From contig CATNEN010000010.1 of NCBI GenBank assembly GCA_950097015.1, forward strand, positions 2,806,501-2,870,500: 64,000 nt of DNA, given 5' to 3'. This stretch comes from Macrostomum hystrix (lineage: Eukaryota; Platyhelminthes; Macrostomidae). Positions 23,196 through 35,040 of the stretch are shown here, piece after piece; positions within the stretch are counted from its first letter, which is position 1; every line of letters begins with the position of its first letter. The notes under the pieces are model-generated. The model saw only the letters and a list, made by a program, of their open reading frames with translations. It was not told the origin of the DNA and did no database searches. The position numbers and the translations under genes are program-made.

Positions 23196-23745
23196 GAGTC
23201 ATCTGGAAAAATAGTTTAGTCATCCGAGAGACCTGAAGTCATCATAGAGACATTAGAAGTCATCTTCGAGACTTTGAGTCATCTAGAAGACATTTTAGTC
23301 ATCTGAGAGACACTTTAGTCATAGGAGAGACATCTGAGTCATCTCGGAGACATCTGAGTCATCTTGGAGACATCTGAGTCATCTTGAAAACATTGTAGTC
23401 ATCTGGGAGACATTTTAGTTATCTGGGAGACATTTTTGTCAACTTGAAGATATTTTAGTAATCTGGGAGATTTTTTTGTCATTTTAGAGACATTTTAGTC
23501 ATCTGGGGGACATTTTTGTCATCTTGGAGACATTTTAGTCATCTTAAAGACATTTGGCATCTGGGAGACATTTTAGTCATCTTGGAGATATTTTAGTCAT
23601 CTGGGAGACATTTTTGTCATATTGGAGATATTTTAGTCATCTGGGAGACATTTTAGTCATCTGGGAGACATTTTTGTCATTTTAGAGACATTTTAGTCAT
23701 CTGGGAGACATTTTTGTCATCTTGGAGATATTGTAGTCATCCAAT
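23196..23745. repeat. 20-bp minisatellite downstream of eIF4E2
   Basis: About 27 imperfect copies of gtcatctgggagacatttta. It begins about 100 bp after the eIF4E2 stop codon in transcript direction, so it may lie in the 3' UTR. Confidence 0.93.
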
Positions 23746-23849
23746 CCCCCTTCTATGGCTCGATTATAAGATACAAGCGGTTGTAATTACTCGCACATGA
23801 AAAAAGAGTTCAGCCTGAATCTCTAGCCCCACATCGCAGTGCGCAGGGT

Positions 23850-25254
23850 CTAGCGGACATAAACGTCTGTGTTGCGGTAGCTGGACTTGTCCTTTAGCGA
23901 ATCCGTATGCCTCTTGTACTCAATGATGGTGTTGGCCGGTAGGTTCAGAGTCCGCTTAATTATGTCTCGAATCTGCTTCGTGGTGACGTCATCCGTTGCG
24001 GTGCGATTCCACACGGACAGGATGTCCTCTTTAAAGCGGACTGACATCACAGTGCCGCAGATTTCGTCGCCAACGTCGAACTGCTCGCCTAGCAACGCGA
24101 ACAGCATAGCCTCCCAGCAACGGGAGGCCAGGCCTTTCTTTAGTCGGATTATCCACTTGCCTCCATCCTTGTTGTGCGTATCCTCCCACATTGGCCGAAC
24201 ACCCTCCTGTGGATTGAAAGGGGATTTAAGATTAGCAATCCATGAAAAAATTAGGCATTCGAAATTTCGATTAGGCATCCCGTTCGGGATTAGGGATTCC
24301 ATTTGGGATTAGGGATCCCATTCGGGATTAGGGATTCCATTTGGGATTAGGGATCCCATTCGGGATTCGGGATTAGGGATTCCATTTGGGATTAGAGATC
24401 ACAGTCGGGATTCGGGATCCCATTCGGGATTAAGGATCCCAGATGAGATTAGGGATCCCATTCGGGATTAGGGATCCCATTCGGGATTAGGGATCCCATT
24501 TGGGATTAGGGATCCCATTCGGGATTCGGGATTAGGGATTCCATTTGGGATTAGAGATCACAGTCGGGATTCGGGATCCCATTCGGGATTAAGGATCCCA
24601 GATGAGATTAGGGATCCCATTCGGGATTAGGGATCCCATTCGGGATTAGGGATCCCATTTGGGATTAGGGATCCCATTCGGGATTAGGGATCCCATTCGG
24701 GATTCGGGATCCCATTCGGGATTCGGGATCCCATTCGGGATTAAGGATCCCATTCGGGATTAAGGATCCCATATGAGATTAGGGATCCTATTTGTAATAT
24801 CAGGTACGAAAGTTCATAAAAATCGCACCTTAAAGATCAGATAATCGGTCTGAGTATCAATATCGCTCGGCTTAACCAGGTAGACGTAGAGGTGCCAGAA
24901 TTGTTCAAGAGAACGAAACGTAGCCACCTGGCACAATGTCTCGTCATAAGATGAATGCTTTTGTGAGCCTGTCGGACCCGAAGTGGCCTTCTTATTGTAC
25001 CACAGAGTGTAGGCATACTGCAGTCGGTGATCGGATGCTGGCGGCTCGCTGCCAATGTGCTCGCTTCTAGCTTCAACCCCAGCAGATGCGGAGGCCGCGC
25101 TGTCCAGCCCCTCATCTTCTTCGTCATTGCTGGACACATCCACTTCCGCATCTGGATCATCGGCGTCTGCCAGCACTTTGAATGGATTCAGCTGAGCCTG
25201 CTGCGTTGGGTGCTGCTGCAGCTGTAGCGAGGCAGCGTGACTGGACTTTGACAT
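23850..25254 (-). CDS. eIF4E2: eIF4E2 / 4EHP-type cap-binding translation repressor (2 coding exons)
   Basis: Cytoplasmic protein that binds the mRNA 5' cap without recruiting eIF4G and so represses translation. Exon 1 is 25254-24829 (ATG to GT donor) and exon 2 is 24206-23850 (stop TAG); the junction is phase 0 and the protein has 260 residues, near the usual size. After an acidic, Gln-rich N-terminus of about 75 residues comes the eIF4E fold: HRLQYAYTLWYNKK, FRSLEQFWHLYVYLVKPSD, PMWEDTHNKDGGKWIIRLKK, GLASRCWEAMLFALLGEQF, ICGTVMSVRF and ILSVWN. Cap-stacking residues appear to be Tyr103, where eIF4E has Trp, and Trp149 in PMWED. The Tyr at the first position is the mark of the 4EHP class. The intron is a minisatellite. 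The upstream sequence gives no clear promoter. Confidence 0.94.
24262..24790. repeat. 19-bp minisatellite filling the eIF4E2 intron, with higher-order copies
   Basis: Copies of gggattagggatcccattc (19 bp) and variants. A block of about 159 bp containing the rare variant gagatcacagtcggg occurs twice (about 24361 and 24520), showing higher-order duplication. The unit contains BamHI sites (ggatcc). Confidence 0.95.
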
Positions 25255-26730
25255 TCTGTTTATGCAGCTGCAATTTTGGGGTTAGTTTAGTGTACAGTGA
25301 GATGATAAAAGTAACGGGCTCTAATTACTTATCTCCTTCTTGTAGGAGCCAAAACATGCCAACTTTGTGACTAGTCTGAGCAGGAGACAAAGCTAGGTTC
25401 TATATCAAGACATTAAATTATTAGTAATATAGAAAATTTCGCATAGAATACTGGCTCCAGACTAGTGTTGACAATAGAACAGAAGATTCGATTATATCAA
25501 ATTTTCTTAAGATATTTTTGTGGATTAAGAGTTTTCTCTTGAAATGCCTATTGGGGATATAGCAGAAAATTCTATTATATAGTGCTAATTCTTTTAGTTT
25601 AGAGGTAGTAAATTTAATTTTCCAAAGCAAAAACTAATTTGATTGCATATATCTGTATGAAATTTTGTTATACTACTGAGACATTCACTAGAATATTGAA
25701 TTTAGATAATCAGAGCATGTAAAATGTGAAAAAATTCACTGTAAGTTTTTTTAATTTAAAATGATTGTTTTATTTCTACTCTTTACCTAGTCCACTATAC
25801 CACAACCACTGTAATAAAACTAATTTAATAACCTAATAAAAACTACCATGTTGCCAGGCTAAAGTCTAAATAGAAAATATAAACAAAACTTATGTTTACT
25901 AATTTTTTTCTAGCAGACAGGTTGGTGAATTAATCGAAAACTTCAATCACAAATTCATAATCCAAAATAAAAAATGCATCAATTAATTAGACTGATACAT
26001 TCTAATTTTAAAGGCAAATGAAACATAGTGAACATTAAATAGACACAAACAAGGACCAGTAATAAAGGTATAGCTACAGCCTTTATAGATTAGCTGTCAA
26101 CAACAGCAACACCAAAACTGTTTCTACCAGCCATGCAGTGGCCAGAAAGGGGAGAGGAGTCAGAGAGTGCATCTCTGAGCTAAAGACCTCAAAGTCACAT
26201 CCACTAGCTTGGTCCAGGGCACTAACATCACTTACAAGCTAGTTAAGAAATCTCACTGTTTGCCCTTGGCCTTGCCTGCATGGTCCCTATAGCTTAAGCA
26301 GCAGCACATTGTGTAGTGGCTCAGTGCAGTGGGCCTCCAACCAGATGATGTATCCAGCCAGTCAAGTTGTTGCCTTTGCAGCAGGTCAGAAGCCCACATC
26401 AGGCATGTCCTAGCATAGAATTCTGCATTGGTCTTGCTGCCTGTGCTGCTGCACACCCCTAATGCTATATGCAGCATGGTTGCATGGGTCCAGCTGTCTC
26501 TGCAAGGTATCTATCAGGGTCTAGGTCTTGGCATTATATAGCAAGTCTCAATGACTGCCTGAAACAGCTGAGCCCTGAGCCTGTCATCCAGGGCCTCATA
26601 TTGGAGCACAGAGTGCACAGAGCAAAACATGGACCAGGTCAGTCCTCACTGCCTTGATAGGTTGTTGACAATATCTGGCATAAGGCCACTGAGGTATAAA
26701 AACCACTAGCAACAGGTAATGAGGTTTATG
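25255..26730. other. AT-rich stretch, then degenerate GC-richer block
   Basis: Positions 25255-26040 are AT-rich and featureless. Positions 26050-26670 are more GC-rich and look like an old transposon remnant with many stop codons in every frame. I cannot assign a family. Confidence 0.45.
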
Positions 26731-28677
26731 GAATTTTCGTCAACTTTTTTTCGTTAACTTGGTTGATGAATGTTCCAACCATCATTTCTGCAGTTGACGA
26801 ATATTCCAAATCTTCCAAATGTGTGCTGCCTGTTGACAAAAGTTCCACAGCCAGATTGAAGGCATTGGAGAACTGCCTTTGTGCACAATTTATTGCGTAT
26901 GCTGTATTGCGTATTCAACATGTGTTGATTGCCATTGTGCAGAAAAGCCTCCATATTTTCTCAGATGAATGTCACAAGACATTAATGATTTAGCAACGAA
27001 ACTATTCATCTTGTCAATTCATTCACTCTGATTTCCAAGATTGCAATGAATAACAAAGTTTTTTAGAAAATGTGCACTATATGTGAAGCACTTGATACTG
27101 TTATCACAATAATAAAATTGTACTGTAAATGCAAATCAATGTGCACTGTAGATGGCTTGGAAAACTAGAGTGCGAGAAAAAAAGAACTAAAGTGCACAGC
27201 GAAAGTCTCATAAAAAGTGACAACCTTACAATCTGAGCATGAACTAGCTAGCAGATATACATGACTTGCAATTTGGCACATGATCAGTGTGCACTGTGCA
27301 GTGTCCAACACAGTTTAGAGAAAATGTGCCAGGCGCCACTGATTTGTGGAGTATATATATATACTTGTACACACTCTTTTGTTTTGCTGTCACTTGCATG
27401 GAATAAACAACAATATCGAAAAACTTCAACAAAGCAAAGCACAAATGGCACCTCAGGTGCCAAATGTGAGCACATTAGTGCACATTGCGAACAAGATATG
27501 CGAAGCTGATAGACCAGTGCCACTTGCAGATCTGACATTCAAAAATTCTAAAAGTCATGTACTCGATGACTTTTCTCTGTTTGAGCTGCGCGTTGATTGT
27601 ACGGGAAAGTGCCATCTGCTGTTTTTGACAAATGTACAGTGGACTACACTCTCATTAAGTCGGGTCTGGTTTATGGACAATACTTTTGAAGTTGTGAGGG
27701 AGCCTTTAGACAGCTTTACATGTTCTACTGCTACATCTGCCAAGGAGAAGCAGCAAAGCAGGTGGTCTTGGCATTTGCTTCAATGTCTGGGAAGGCTCTA
27801 CATGACTACCTGGCAGTCTTCCAGCACCTTAGAAGCCTACTACTGAATGGCAGTCTTCCGCAGGCATTTGTTCTGGACTTCAAATGTGCCGCATGGCAGG
27901 CCCTATGTGTCCTCTTTCCTGAAGCAACACTGAAGGGCTGCCTGTTCCATTACGCACAGGCTGTGTTCTGTCACATTCAACAGGCTGGCCTCCAGTAGGC
28001 ATATATAGCAGATCCTGGTACAAAAACTTTCTGCTGGATGCTCATGGCTCTGCCATATCTCCCGGCTGAGCACATGGAAGAGGGCTTAGCATAGATTGTC
28101 ACGGGAATCGTCAACCCATGCCTTCTTAAAGTCACAGTTTACGTCGATGCTACCTGTTTGAACAGCCCAATGTTATTACAGACTTATTGGTTATTGGCCC
28201 AATAGCCCAACCCTCACTGGTTCCAAAACATCAAGCCAAGCTATATTGTACAATATTTATACTATAACTGCATGTTTGTACTGCAACTTGTATCTTAATG
28301 TTTTAACATTTTTACCATTGAAAATTTGTTCAATCAACTATTCGCAATTTTACCATTCTCGCATTTTTACTGTCCTAAAAGTAAAACAATAGACAATAAA
28401 GACATGTTCATTGAATTGTTACTGTTGAAGTTGGACATGAAAAATGAGAAAGTAAAATATGGTATGACTGGCAAGTTGAATTCTTGCCAAGTAATAAAAT
28501 ATGTATCACATAAGTTCAAGTTAAAGTGCATACAATCGCAACTAGTTGACAAAAATAACATTTCTCATTGGTAGTTCATGAAGATTCCATTGTTCCTATT
28601 GGCAGTTGACAAACATTCCAACTACCAATGAATTTTTGTCAACTCTCAGTTGACATAAAAAAAGTTGATAAAAATTC
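26731..28677 (+). mobile_element. Mutator-like (MULE) DNA transposon remnant
   Basis: Imperfect terminal inverted repeats of about 30 bp: the left end reads gaattttcgtcaactttttt and the right end, on the other strand, gaatttttatcaactttttt. Repeated gttgac..ttcc motifs lie under both ends. A MULE-type transposase fragment lies between. No clear 8-10 bp target duplication is seen. The right 530 bp also form the outer part of the large inverted repeat. Confidence 0.65.
27346..27998 (+). pseudogene. MULE transposase domain, frameshifted
   Basis: Two overlapping frames (27346-27846 and 27720-27998) give one protein when joined near 27730. The first includes FLTNVQWTTLSLSRVWFMDN, the MULE FxDGTF-like motif with its first catalytic Asp. 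The second has QVVLAFASMSGK, then AFVLDFKCAAWQAL with the second acid, then the family C-x2-H motif in GCLFHYAQAVFCHIQ. The length is well short of a full transposase (usually over 500 residues), and the frame ends at a TAG at 27996-27998. Confidence 0.75.
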
Positions 28678-29710
28678 TAGGATCTGGTAATAGTTATGAT
28701 TGTATTGATAGCAGTGTTTCAATAATTTATCTTAGTAGGCAGGTCAGAGGGCATTGTGAAAATGACCATCTTTGGTGCATTCAACATGAGGCTCATACAT
28801 GCGCAACCTCCCAAACCTTAGCTGGCCATGCAACTTAGTTTTTGCTCTCATTTGCGACTTAGTTTGTTTCATTGCTCTATTTACAACTTAGTTTGCTCTC
28901 ATTTGCTCTCTTTTTCTCTCCCCCTTTTCCTTTTCTTCACACCTTCCTTTTTTGTCCCTTGGTCCCCCCTTTGATTTTTTTGCGCTTGGTTGATTGCTTT
29001 TTGCAACTTACCTTGCTTGGCCCTTGTTTCACCCGGCCGGTACGGCCGGGTCGGCCGGGTGTTGCGCATGTATGATGAGGCTAATCCACAATGCTGCAAA
29101 AATCAGGCCAAGATATCAAGATTAGCTATCAAGTTGCCAGTACTTTCAGTTCTATAGCTAGCTAGTCTTATAATGAATTCCAAATTTTATAACAAACTGC
29201 TACCAGAATGCTACCAAAATGTTAAGACTAAAAAACAAGAAAACTAGACTATTTGACAATATATTAGTCCAAACAATAAATCACTACCCATGTAGCTTTT
29301 ATCAGGCAGAATACTTATATTTAGTATTGATAGTATTTTCATAGTATTTTCATAAATAAATTGACAGTATTTTCATAAATTAAATTTTCATAAATAAATT
29401 GATCGAATTTTCATAAATTAAGTTCTTTTTATAGCTAGCTATAGTAGTTTAGCTAGTTAAACTATGTTATTCATTTAATATTTTAGCTAAAATCTAAAAA
29501 GTAAAGTAAAAAAACAAAAAACTAAATAGGCCTAATCATTACCATTACCAAACGTGGTAACATTCAGTCTGATATTTCATGCTACTATTATATAATAATA
29601 ATTATTGTTATGCAATTTTGCAAGGAAAAATAAATAATTTGGCCAAAGCACAAGTAACTATTTACAAATCTTGATAGAGGCTCAGCATTCAGATATTACT
29701 AGCACACTAA
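28147..29710 (+). repeat. Left arm of a 1,564-bp near-perfect inverted repeat
   Basis: Every base x in this arm pairs with 61775 minus x in the right arm; no indel was found. I saw one mismatch, in the A-run at about 28660. The arm starts inside the MULE and contains its right end, a 281-bp MITE with its target duplications, and AT-rich sequence. Confidence 0.97.
28794..29074 (-). mobile_element. hAT-like MITE, copy 1
   Basis: 281 bp with terminal inverted repeats CATACATGCGCAAC and an 8-bp target duplication atgaggct (28786-28793 and 29075-29082). It has no coding capacity. Its interior is strongly strand-asymmetric (pyrimidine-rich on this strand). The same element recurs at 32701-32981 and 63600-63877. 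An 8-bp duplication fits the hAT superfamily; the TIR itself is not one I can name. Confidence 0.9.
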
Positions 29711-31003
29711 GCACTCCCCGGTCGCCAGCAATAGGGCCAGCAATAGACTTTTGAAAACTTGGTGTGCCACTGCTGGAAATGAATGAATTTTTTTATTTTG
29801 ACCCACAGATTCTGTGCCACGAAGAATTGAGGCCTCCAAGACAGGTCGCTTGGATCCAGAGCGGCGAAATTTGCTTTTTTTTATTGCTGGAGCTATTGCT
29901 GGTCTCCCACTCCGTGATGCAATGAGGAAAATGTGTGCCGTTTTTATTTTTAAGAGAAGCATAACAGGTTCTTCTTGTGTCACACTACCCAGGGTTTGTG
30001 CCGCTCTGTCTAAGCATGTAGGAAGTAATAAAGTACTTTTACGGCTTTACGCCAGTCATTTTATTGCTGGACTTACCACGCTGCACAGAGCGGCTAAAAT
30101 GGCACACAATACATATTTTTCGCTTTATTAGCGCAAGAAGTAACTGTGCCACAATTTTTAAGAGTACTTGCTATTAGTCTAGGCACATTGCTAAAAACTA
30201 TGTAACGTCCCTATAATCTATAGATGTCTTCAAGGATCGTTTGTCGTGAAATATTCAAACTGCAGCTAAAGTTTTCAACGAACTTGTCGTACCCCACGTG
30301 GTGTGAAACCCTCAACACTTAGGATTCGAAGCACTATTTTTCGAAATGAAGCTCTATTAGAATATTACTTTCAACAATAGTATATACCCTTTTGTGCTTT
30401 AATTTATGTGCAAAGACTGTCAAGAGTATAGTGTTATGCAGTGTATAGCTAGACCTAGTTATACATAGACCTACACTTGTGGGGGAGAGAAGAGTTCTAA
30501 CCGTATATGGCTATGGAAATGAAATAGAGAAAAAGACTTTCTAAAAGTTTCTCATCTGATTTTTTGCTTTTGAACAAAAGATAGCTATGCCTATGCTTAG
30601 CTATATAGCTAGCTAAAGCAGGATTAAGATGGCTATGAAAAAATCCTAGAAAAAAGAATGTTGTACTTAGACTTAGAATACTGTAGAGCTAGTTATGACA
30701 ATTTTAATATAATTGTATTCCTCAAACATATTTCATTGAATATATACATAGAAAGCCAACTTGATATGATATTATTTAATATTAAGCATATTTATTATTT
30801 AACATTATTGTATAGGCCTACTCACATAGGGAAAAAGGAAATTGTCTATTTGTTTGTTAACTTCTCTAAAAAAATGTATAGACTGACATGCTAAAAAAGA
30901 CAAAATATCTATCATTCATTATTTGTTTACTCTATTTAGATTCCACAATTTGGTTTATATAATTTATTCAATTTACTTATATTTGGGTTCAATAAATGAT
31001 TAG
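29711..31003. other. Left part of the inverted-repeat spacer, no gene recognised
   Basis: AT-rich. A 105-codon plus frame at 29814-30131 (LPLRDAMRKMCAVFIFKR...) matches nothing I know. The remainder is full of stops. Confidence 0.45.
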
Positions 31004-31261
31004 CAACAGCAGCTGGACGAAGGCATACGCCGAAGGAAGCAGACAGTGCAGGAAGGATCTCTGCCTGCAGCAGCTTCCAAGGTTCATCGATGTGAAGATG
31101 GCAGTTCCGACGAGGGAGAGCCGGAAGCTCAAATGCAGAGGGAACTAGAGACTGTACCGAAAAGGAAAACGACGAAGAAGGGAACACTTTGCAATCCATG
31201 GAGCGGGGCTAGCGTGCAAACCAGCTGTACTGCCCGAATTTTGCGCTCGAGACGGGTTTAA
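31004..31261 (+). other. Possible 3'-terminal exon in the spacer
   Basis: An acceptor-like aataaatgattag precedes 86 GC-richer codons ending at TAA 31259-31261. The translation is charged and Ser/Lys-rich (QQLDEGIRRRKQTVQ, EDGSSDEGEPEAQMQREL, KRKTTKKGT), like a nuclear protein tail. Composition differs sharply from its AT-rich surroundings. No upstream exon was found, so it may be an exon of a gene broken by the rearrangement, or chance. Confidence 0.35.
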
Positions 31262-32064
31262 TGCATGCCATCTCTTGTTTTCATTCACAAGACTCAAATG
31301 CAATCTGTTTTGGCATTTTGCCTTATAGCCTTTGCGAAGCAGTGATTTCAGGAGCAAAAAATTGTGCTTTTAATCAAGCACAAGCAGCTGTAAAATAAGA
31401 TCGTAAATGTGACTTCTTTCAAGTGGAATGCATTGCGGCTAAAATGAATATTACGAGCTATATGCTGAATGCCATATGCTACATGTATATGCTTAAGCCG
31501 ACGAACGATGACTATCACTCGCAAAATGTTTTGCGGTTTTATTGTATTTTGAAGCTACTAAAGCTACATTTTTGAACGGATACCAGTTACGCTAAGCACA
31601 TCTATCTTGTCAAACAGACAATGACAAGATGACAATCTTGTCTATCTTGTCAACGGCTAAATATAGTTGTTGGATCATTGTTCGCTACATTTCAAATTGG
31701 CATTTCTGTTTAAGGACCAGACTGTCTGGTCTTCACTAGCATGCACAACAAGTTTGTCAAAGTTTTTCTCCTGCGTCAGTTTATTCTCGAACCCACGAAT
31801 CTTACGCGCGTATTATCATAGCGCTTTTCCAAAATCATAAGGGCAGCAATATCGTGCATTTCTATCGCTCTCTCTTCATTTCTTTTTTAATAAGAAGTAA
31901 AGTGCTGGAAGCAAGCCGTTTACAAGCTTGATTACTGAAAACGAAACAAACAAAAGTGATTTCTGAAGCTTGTCTCTAACAAACTGGTCGTAAGTTGTGT
32001 ATACTTGTAAAATATATTAAAATATTGTGCAAAATGTTTGCGTCAAACTGATGCGAAGAAAATA
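31262..32064. other. Right part of the inverted-repeat spacer
   Basis: No recognisable gene or repeat. Confidence 0.5.
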
Positions 32065-33628
32065 TTAGTGTGCTAGTAATATCTGAATGCTGAGCCTCTA
32101 TCAAGATTTGTAAATAGTTACTTGTGCTTTGGCCAAATTATTTATTTTTCCTTGCAAAATTGCATAACAATAATTATTATTATATAATAGTAGCATGAAA
32201 TATCAGACTGAATGTTACCACGTTTGGTAATGGTAATGATTAGGCCTATTTAGTTTTTTGTTTTTTTACTTTACTTTTTAGATTTTAGCTAAAATATTAA
32301 ATGAATAACATAGTTTAACTAGCTAAACTACTATAGCTAGCTATAAAAAGAACTTAATTTATGAAAATTCGATCAATTTATTTATGAAAATTTAATTTAT
32401 GAAAATACTGTCAATTTATTTATGAAAATACTATGAAAATACTATCAATACTAAATATAAGTATTCTGCCTGATAAAAGCTACATGGGTAGTGATTTATT
32501 GTTTGGACTAATATATTGTCAAATAGTCTAGTTTTCTTGTTTTTTAGTCTTAACATTTTGGTAGCATTCTGGTAGCAGTTTGTTATAAAATTTGGAATTC
32601 ATTATAAGACTAGCTAGCTATAGAACTGAAAGTACTGGCAACTTGATAGCTAATCTTGATATCTTGGCCTGATTTTTGCAGCATTGTGGATTAGCCTCAT
32701 CATACATGCGCAACACCCGGCCGACCCGGCCGTACCGGCCGGGTGAAACAAGGGCCAAGCAAGGTAAGTTGCAAAAAGCAATCAACCAAGCGCAAAAAAA
32801 TCAAAGGGGGGACCAAGGGACAAAAAAGGAAGGTGTGAAGAAAAGGAAAAGGGGGAGAGAAAAAGAGAGCAAATGAGAGCAAACTAAGTTGTAAATAGAG
32901 CAATGAAACAAACTAAGTCGCAAATGAGAGCAAAAACTAAGTTGCATGGCCAGCTAAGGTTTGGGAGGTTGCGCATGTATGAGCCTCATGTTGAATGCAC
33001 CAAAGATGGTCATTTTCACAATGCCCTCTGACCTGCCTACTAAGATAAATTATTGAAACACTGCTATCAATACAATCATAACTATTACCAGATCCTAGAA
33101 TTTTTATCAACTATTTTTATGTCAACTGAGAGTTGACAAAAATTCATTGGTAGTTGGAATGTTTGTCAACTGCCAATAGGAACAATGGAATCTTCATGAA
33201 CTACCAATGAGAAATGTTATTTTTGTCAACTAGTTGCGATTGTATGCACTTTAACTTGAACTTATGTGATACATATTTTATTACTTGGCAAGAATTCAAC
33301 TTGCCAGTCATACCATATTTTACTTTCTCATTTTTCATGTCCAACTTCAACAGTAACAATTCAATGAACATGTCTTTATTGTCTATTGTTTTACTTTTAG
33401 GACAGTAAAAATGCGAGAATGGTAAAATTGCGAATAGTTGATTGAACAAATTTTCAATGGTAAAAATGTTAAAACATTAAGATACAAGTTGCAGTACAAA
33501 CATGCAGTTATAGTATAAATATTGTACAATATAGCTTGGCTTGATGTTTTGGAACCAGTGAGGGTTGGGCTATTGGGCCAATAACCAATAAGTCTGTAAT
33601 AACATTGGGCTGTTCAAACAGGTAGCAT
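32065..33628 (-). repeat. Right arm of the 1,564-bp inverted repeat
   Basis: Mirror of 28147-29710 across a 2,354-bp spacer. The outer edge falls at 33628, where similarity ends abruptly. No target duplication flanks the pair, and the outer breakpoint lies inside the MULE, so the pair looks like an inverted segmental duplication rather than transposon termini. Confidence 0.97.
32701..32981 (+). mobile_element. hAT-like MITE, copy 2 (in the right arm)
   Basis: Mirror copy of 28794-29074, flanked by the same target duplication in reverse complement (agcctcat, 32693-32700 and 32982-32989). Because the duplications are shared, it was copied with the arm and not inserted independently. Confidence 0.93.
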
Positions 33629-35040
33629 TCTGATTCTCAGAAACCATGATGCACTGCAGTAATGACTAGAACTAGTTATCAGAACATAATTCATAATATA
33701 TGTCAACTATCTAAATATTTAATTGAGTTCATTGACTTTAATTTAGTTCATTGAGTTTGAGTCAAATATTTAATTTTTAAGAAACAGTCACGTAGTAATA
33801 CCAACGGATATTATTAAAATTAAAGAAAATACTTTTTTGAAAGTTCATTCCTTCTTCTCGTCATTGTCAAATTAAACAATTATAAATATAGGCCTACTTT
33901 AGCTATGAAGATCTGTTTGTTTTGCACTATCAATATTTACATATTGCATGAAATTAAGCCCATACACTTGTTTCCCAAGCTTGTACATTACAAACAAGCT
34001 GGTGTGTACAAAAAGTGCATATGTAAATAATAAATGTGATTACTTATTATTTAGCCTATGATAGGTCATAGCTGACTATTGGGAAATTCAGGCTTGATCC
34101 TTGACATTAATAGGCAAGGAACTTCAAAAGTTGCTAGGCCTAGTCCTAGAAGGTTTTGGGTTGGCTGTCAAGCTAGAACTATTCTATTCTATCAATTCTT
34201 GTAGAACCAATCAATAAATTTAAGAATTTTACTATTTATACATAGGATTTCTACAAGTATTTTAATTTTTGAATCAGTCTCGTCTATTATGTTTAGCTTC
34301 CATTTATGTGCACAAATTACTGACTTTAAATTTTACTGTCAATATTTAGTGCCAATTATAGATATTAAGATATATAAATTAGGCAAATACTATACCAAAT
34401 AGTCATAGGCCTATACTAGCTATTTTCAAGTTGTTCTATATATAAAATTGTGTTTGATATGTTCACCTGTATTTACTTAATAGCCAATTGTATACTCAAT
34501 CACTCATACCCAAAGGCTTGATTACAAAGAATAACAAACGTTCTTAAATTTCTTAACAAGAAATCACTTTTCTGAGTCACTTTGTTTAGTCAGCTAATGA
34601 CAATCAGCTAAACACATAAACCACATAATTTCGTGTTTTTGTGTTTCTACCTAATAAGCATCCTTGTCATTTGTATGCTCAATCACAAGTACCTGAATGC
34701 TTGACTTGATGCTCTCTTAATAAAAAATCATCCTCCTGAATCACTTTGTCGTTGAGTTGAAGACAAATTAGCTAAACACATAAACCACATAATTTCGTGT
34801 TTTTTGTGTTTCTAACTAATAAGCATCCTTGTCATTTTTATGCTCAATCACAAGTACCTGAATGCTTGACTTGATGCTCTCTTAATAAAAAATCATCATT
34901 ATCTGCCATATTCATATATATAATATATATATATAACCGTCTCCCATCTCCTGACTCCCGATCCCGACTGATCCCAAGAAAAAAAATAAATTCCCGCCCG
35001 ATCCTGCCCGACAATTTTTTCTTCTGTTCGGTCGGTCTCT
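33629..35040. other. AT-rich stretch with one tandem duplication
   Basis: No gene seen. Around 34560-34890 a 164-bp unit occurs twice in tandem (gctaaacacataaaccacat at 34607 and 34771) with small differences. Confidence 0.6.

Noticed and set aside
1-24790. CRISPR-like arrays
   Set aside because: The arrays have contiguous units without unique spacers, in a spliced eukaryotic gene context.
28326-28574. Duplicated 82-codon frame in both inverted-repeat arms
   Set aside because: Duplicated only because the arms are identical; it lies in the non-coding MULE end and has no domain.
26721-28687. Target-site duplication for the MULE
   Set aside because: No matching 8-10 bp flanks at the TIR borders.
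28872-29075. 67-codon frame shared by the arms, and its reverse-strand partner
   Set aside because: Lies inside the MITE, whose skewed composition keeps frames open.
28147-33628. Inverted repeat as terminal repeats of one transposon
   Set aside because: No target duplication; the outer breakpoints lie inside a MULE and carry an internal MITE with duplicated target sites.
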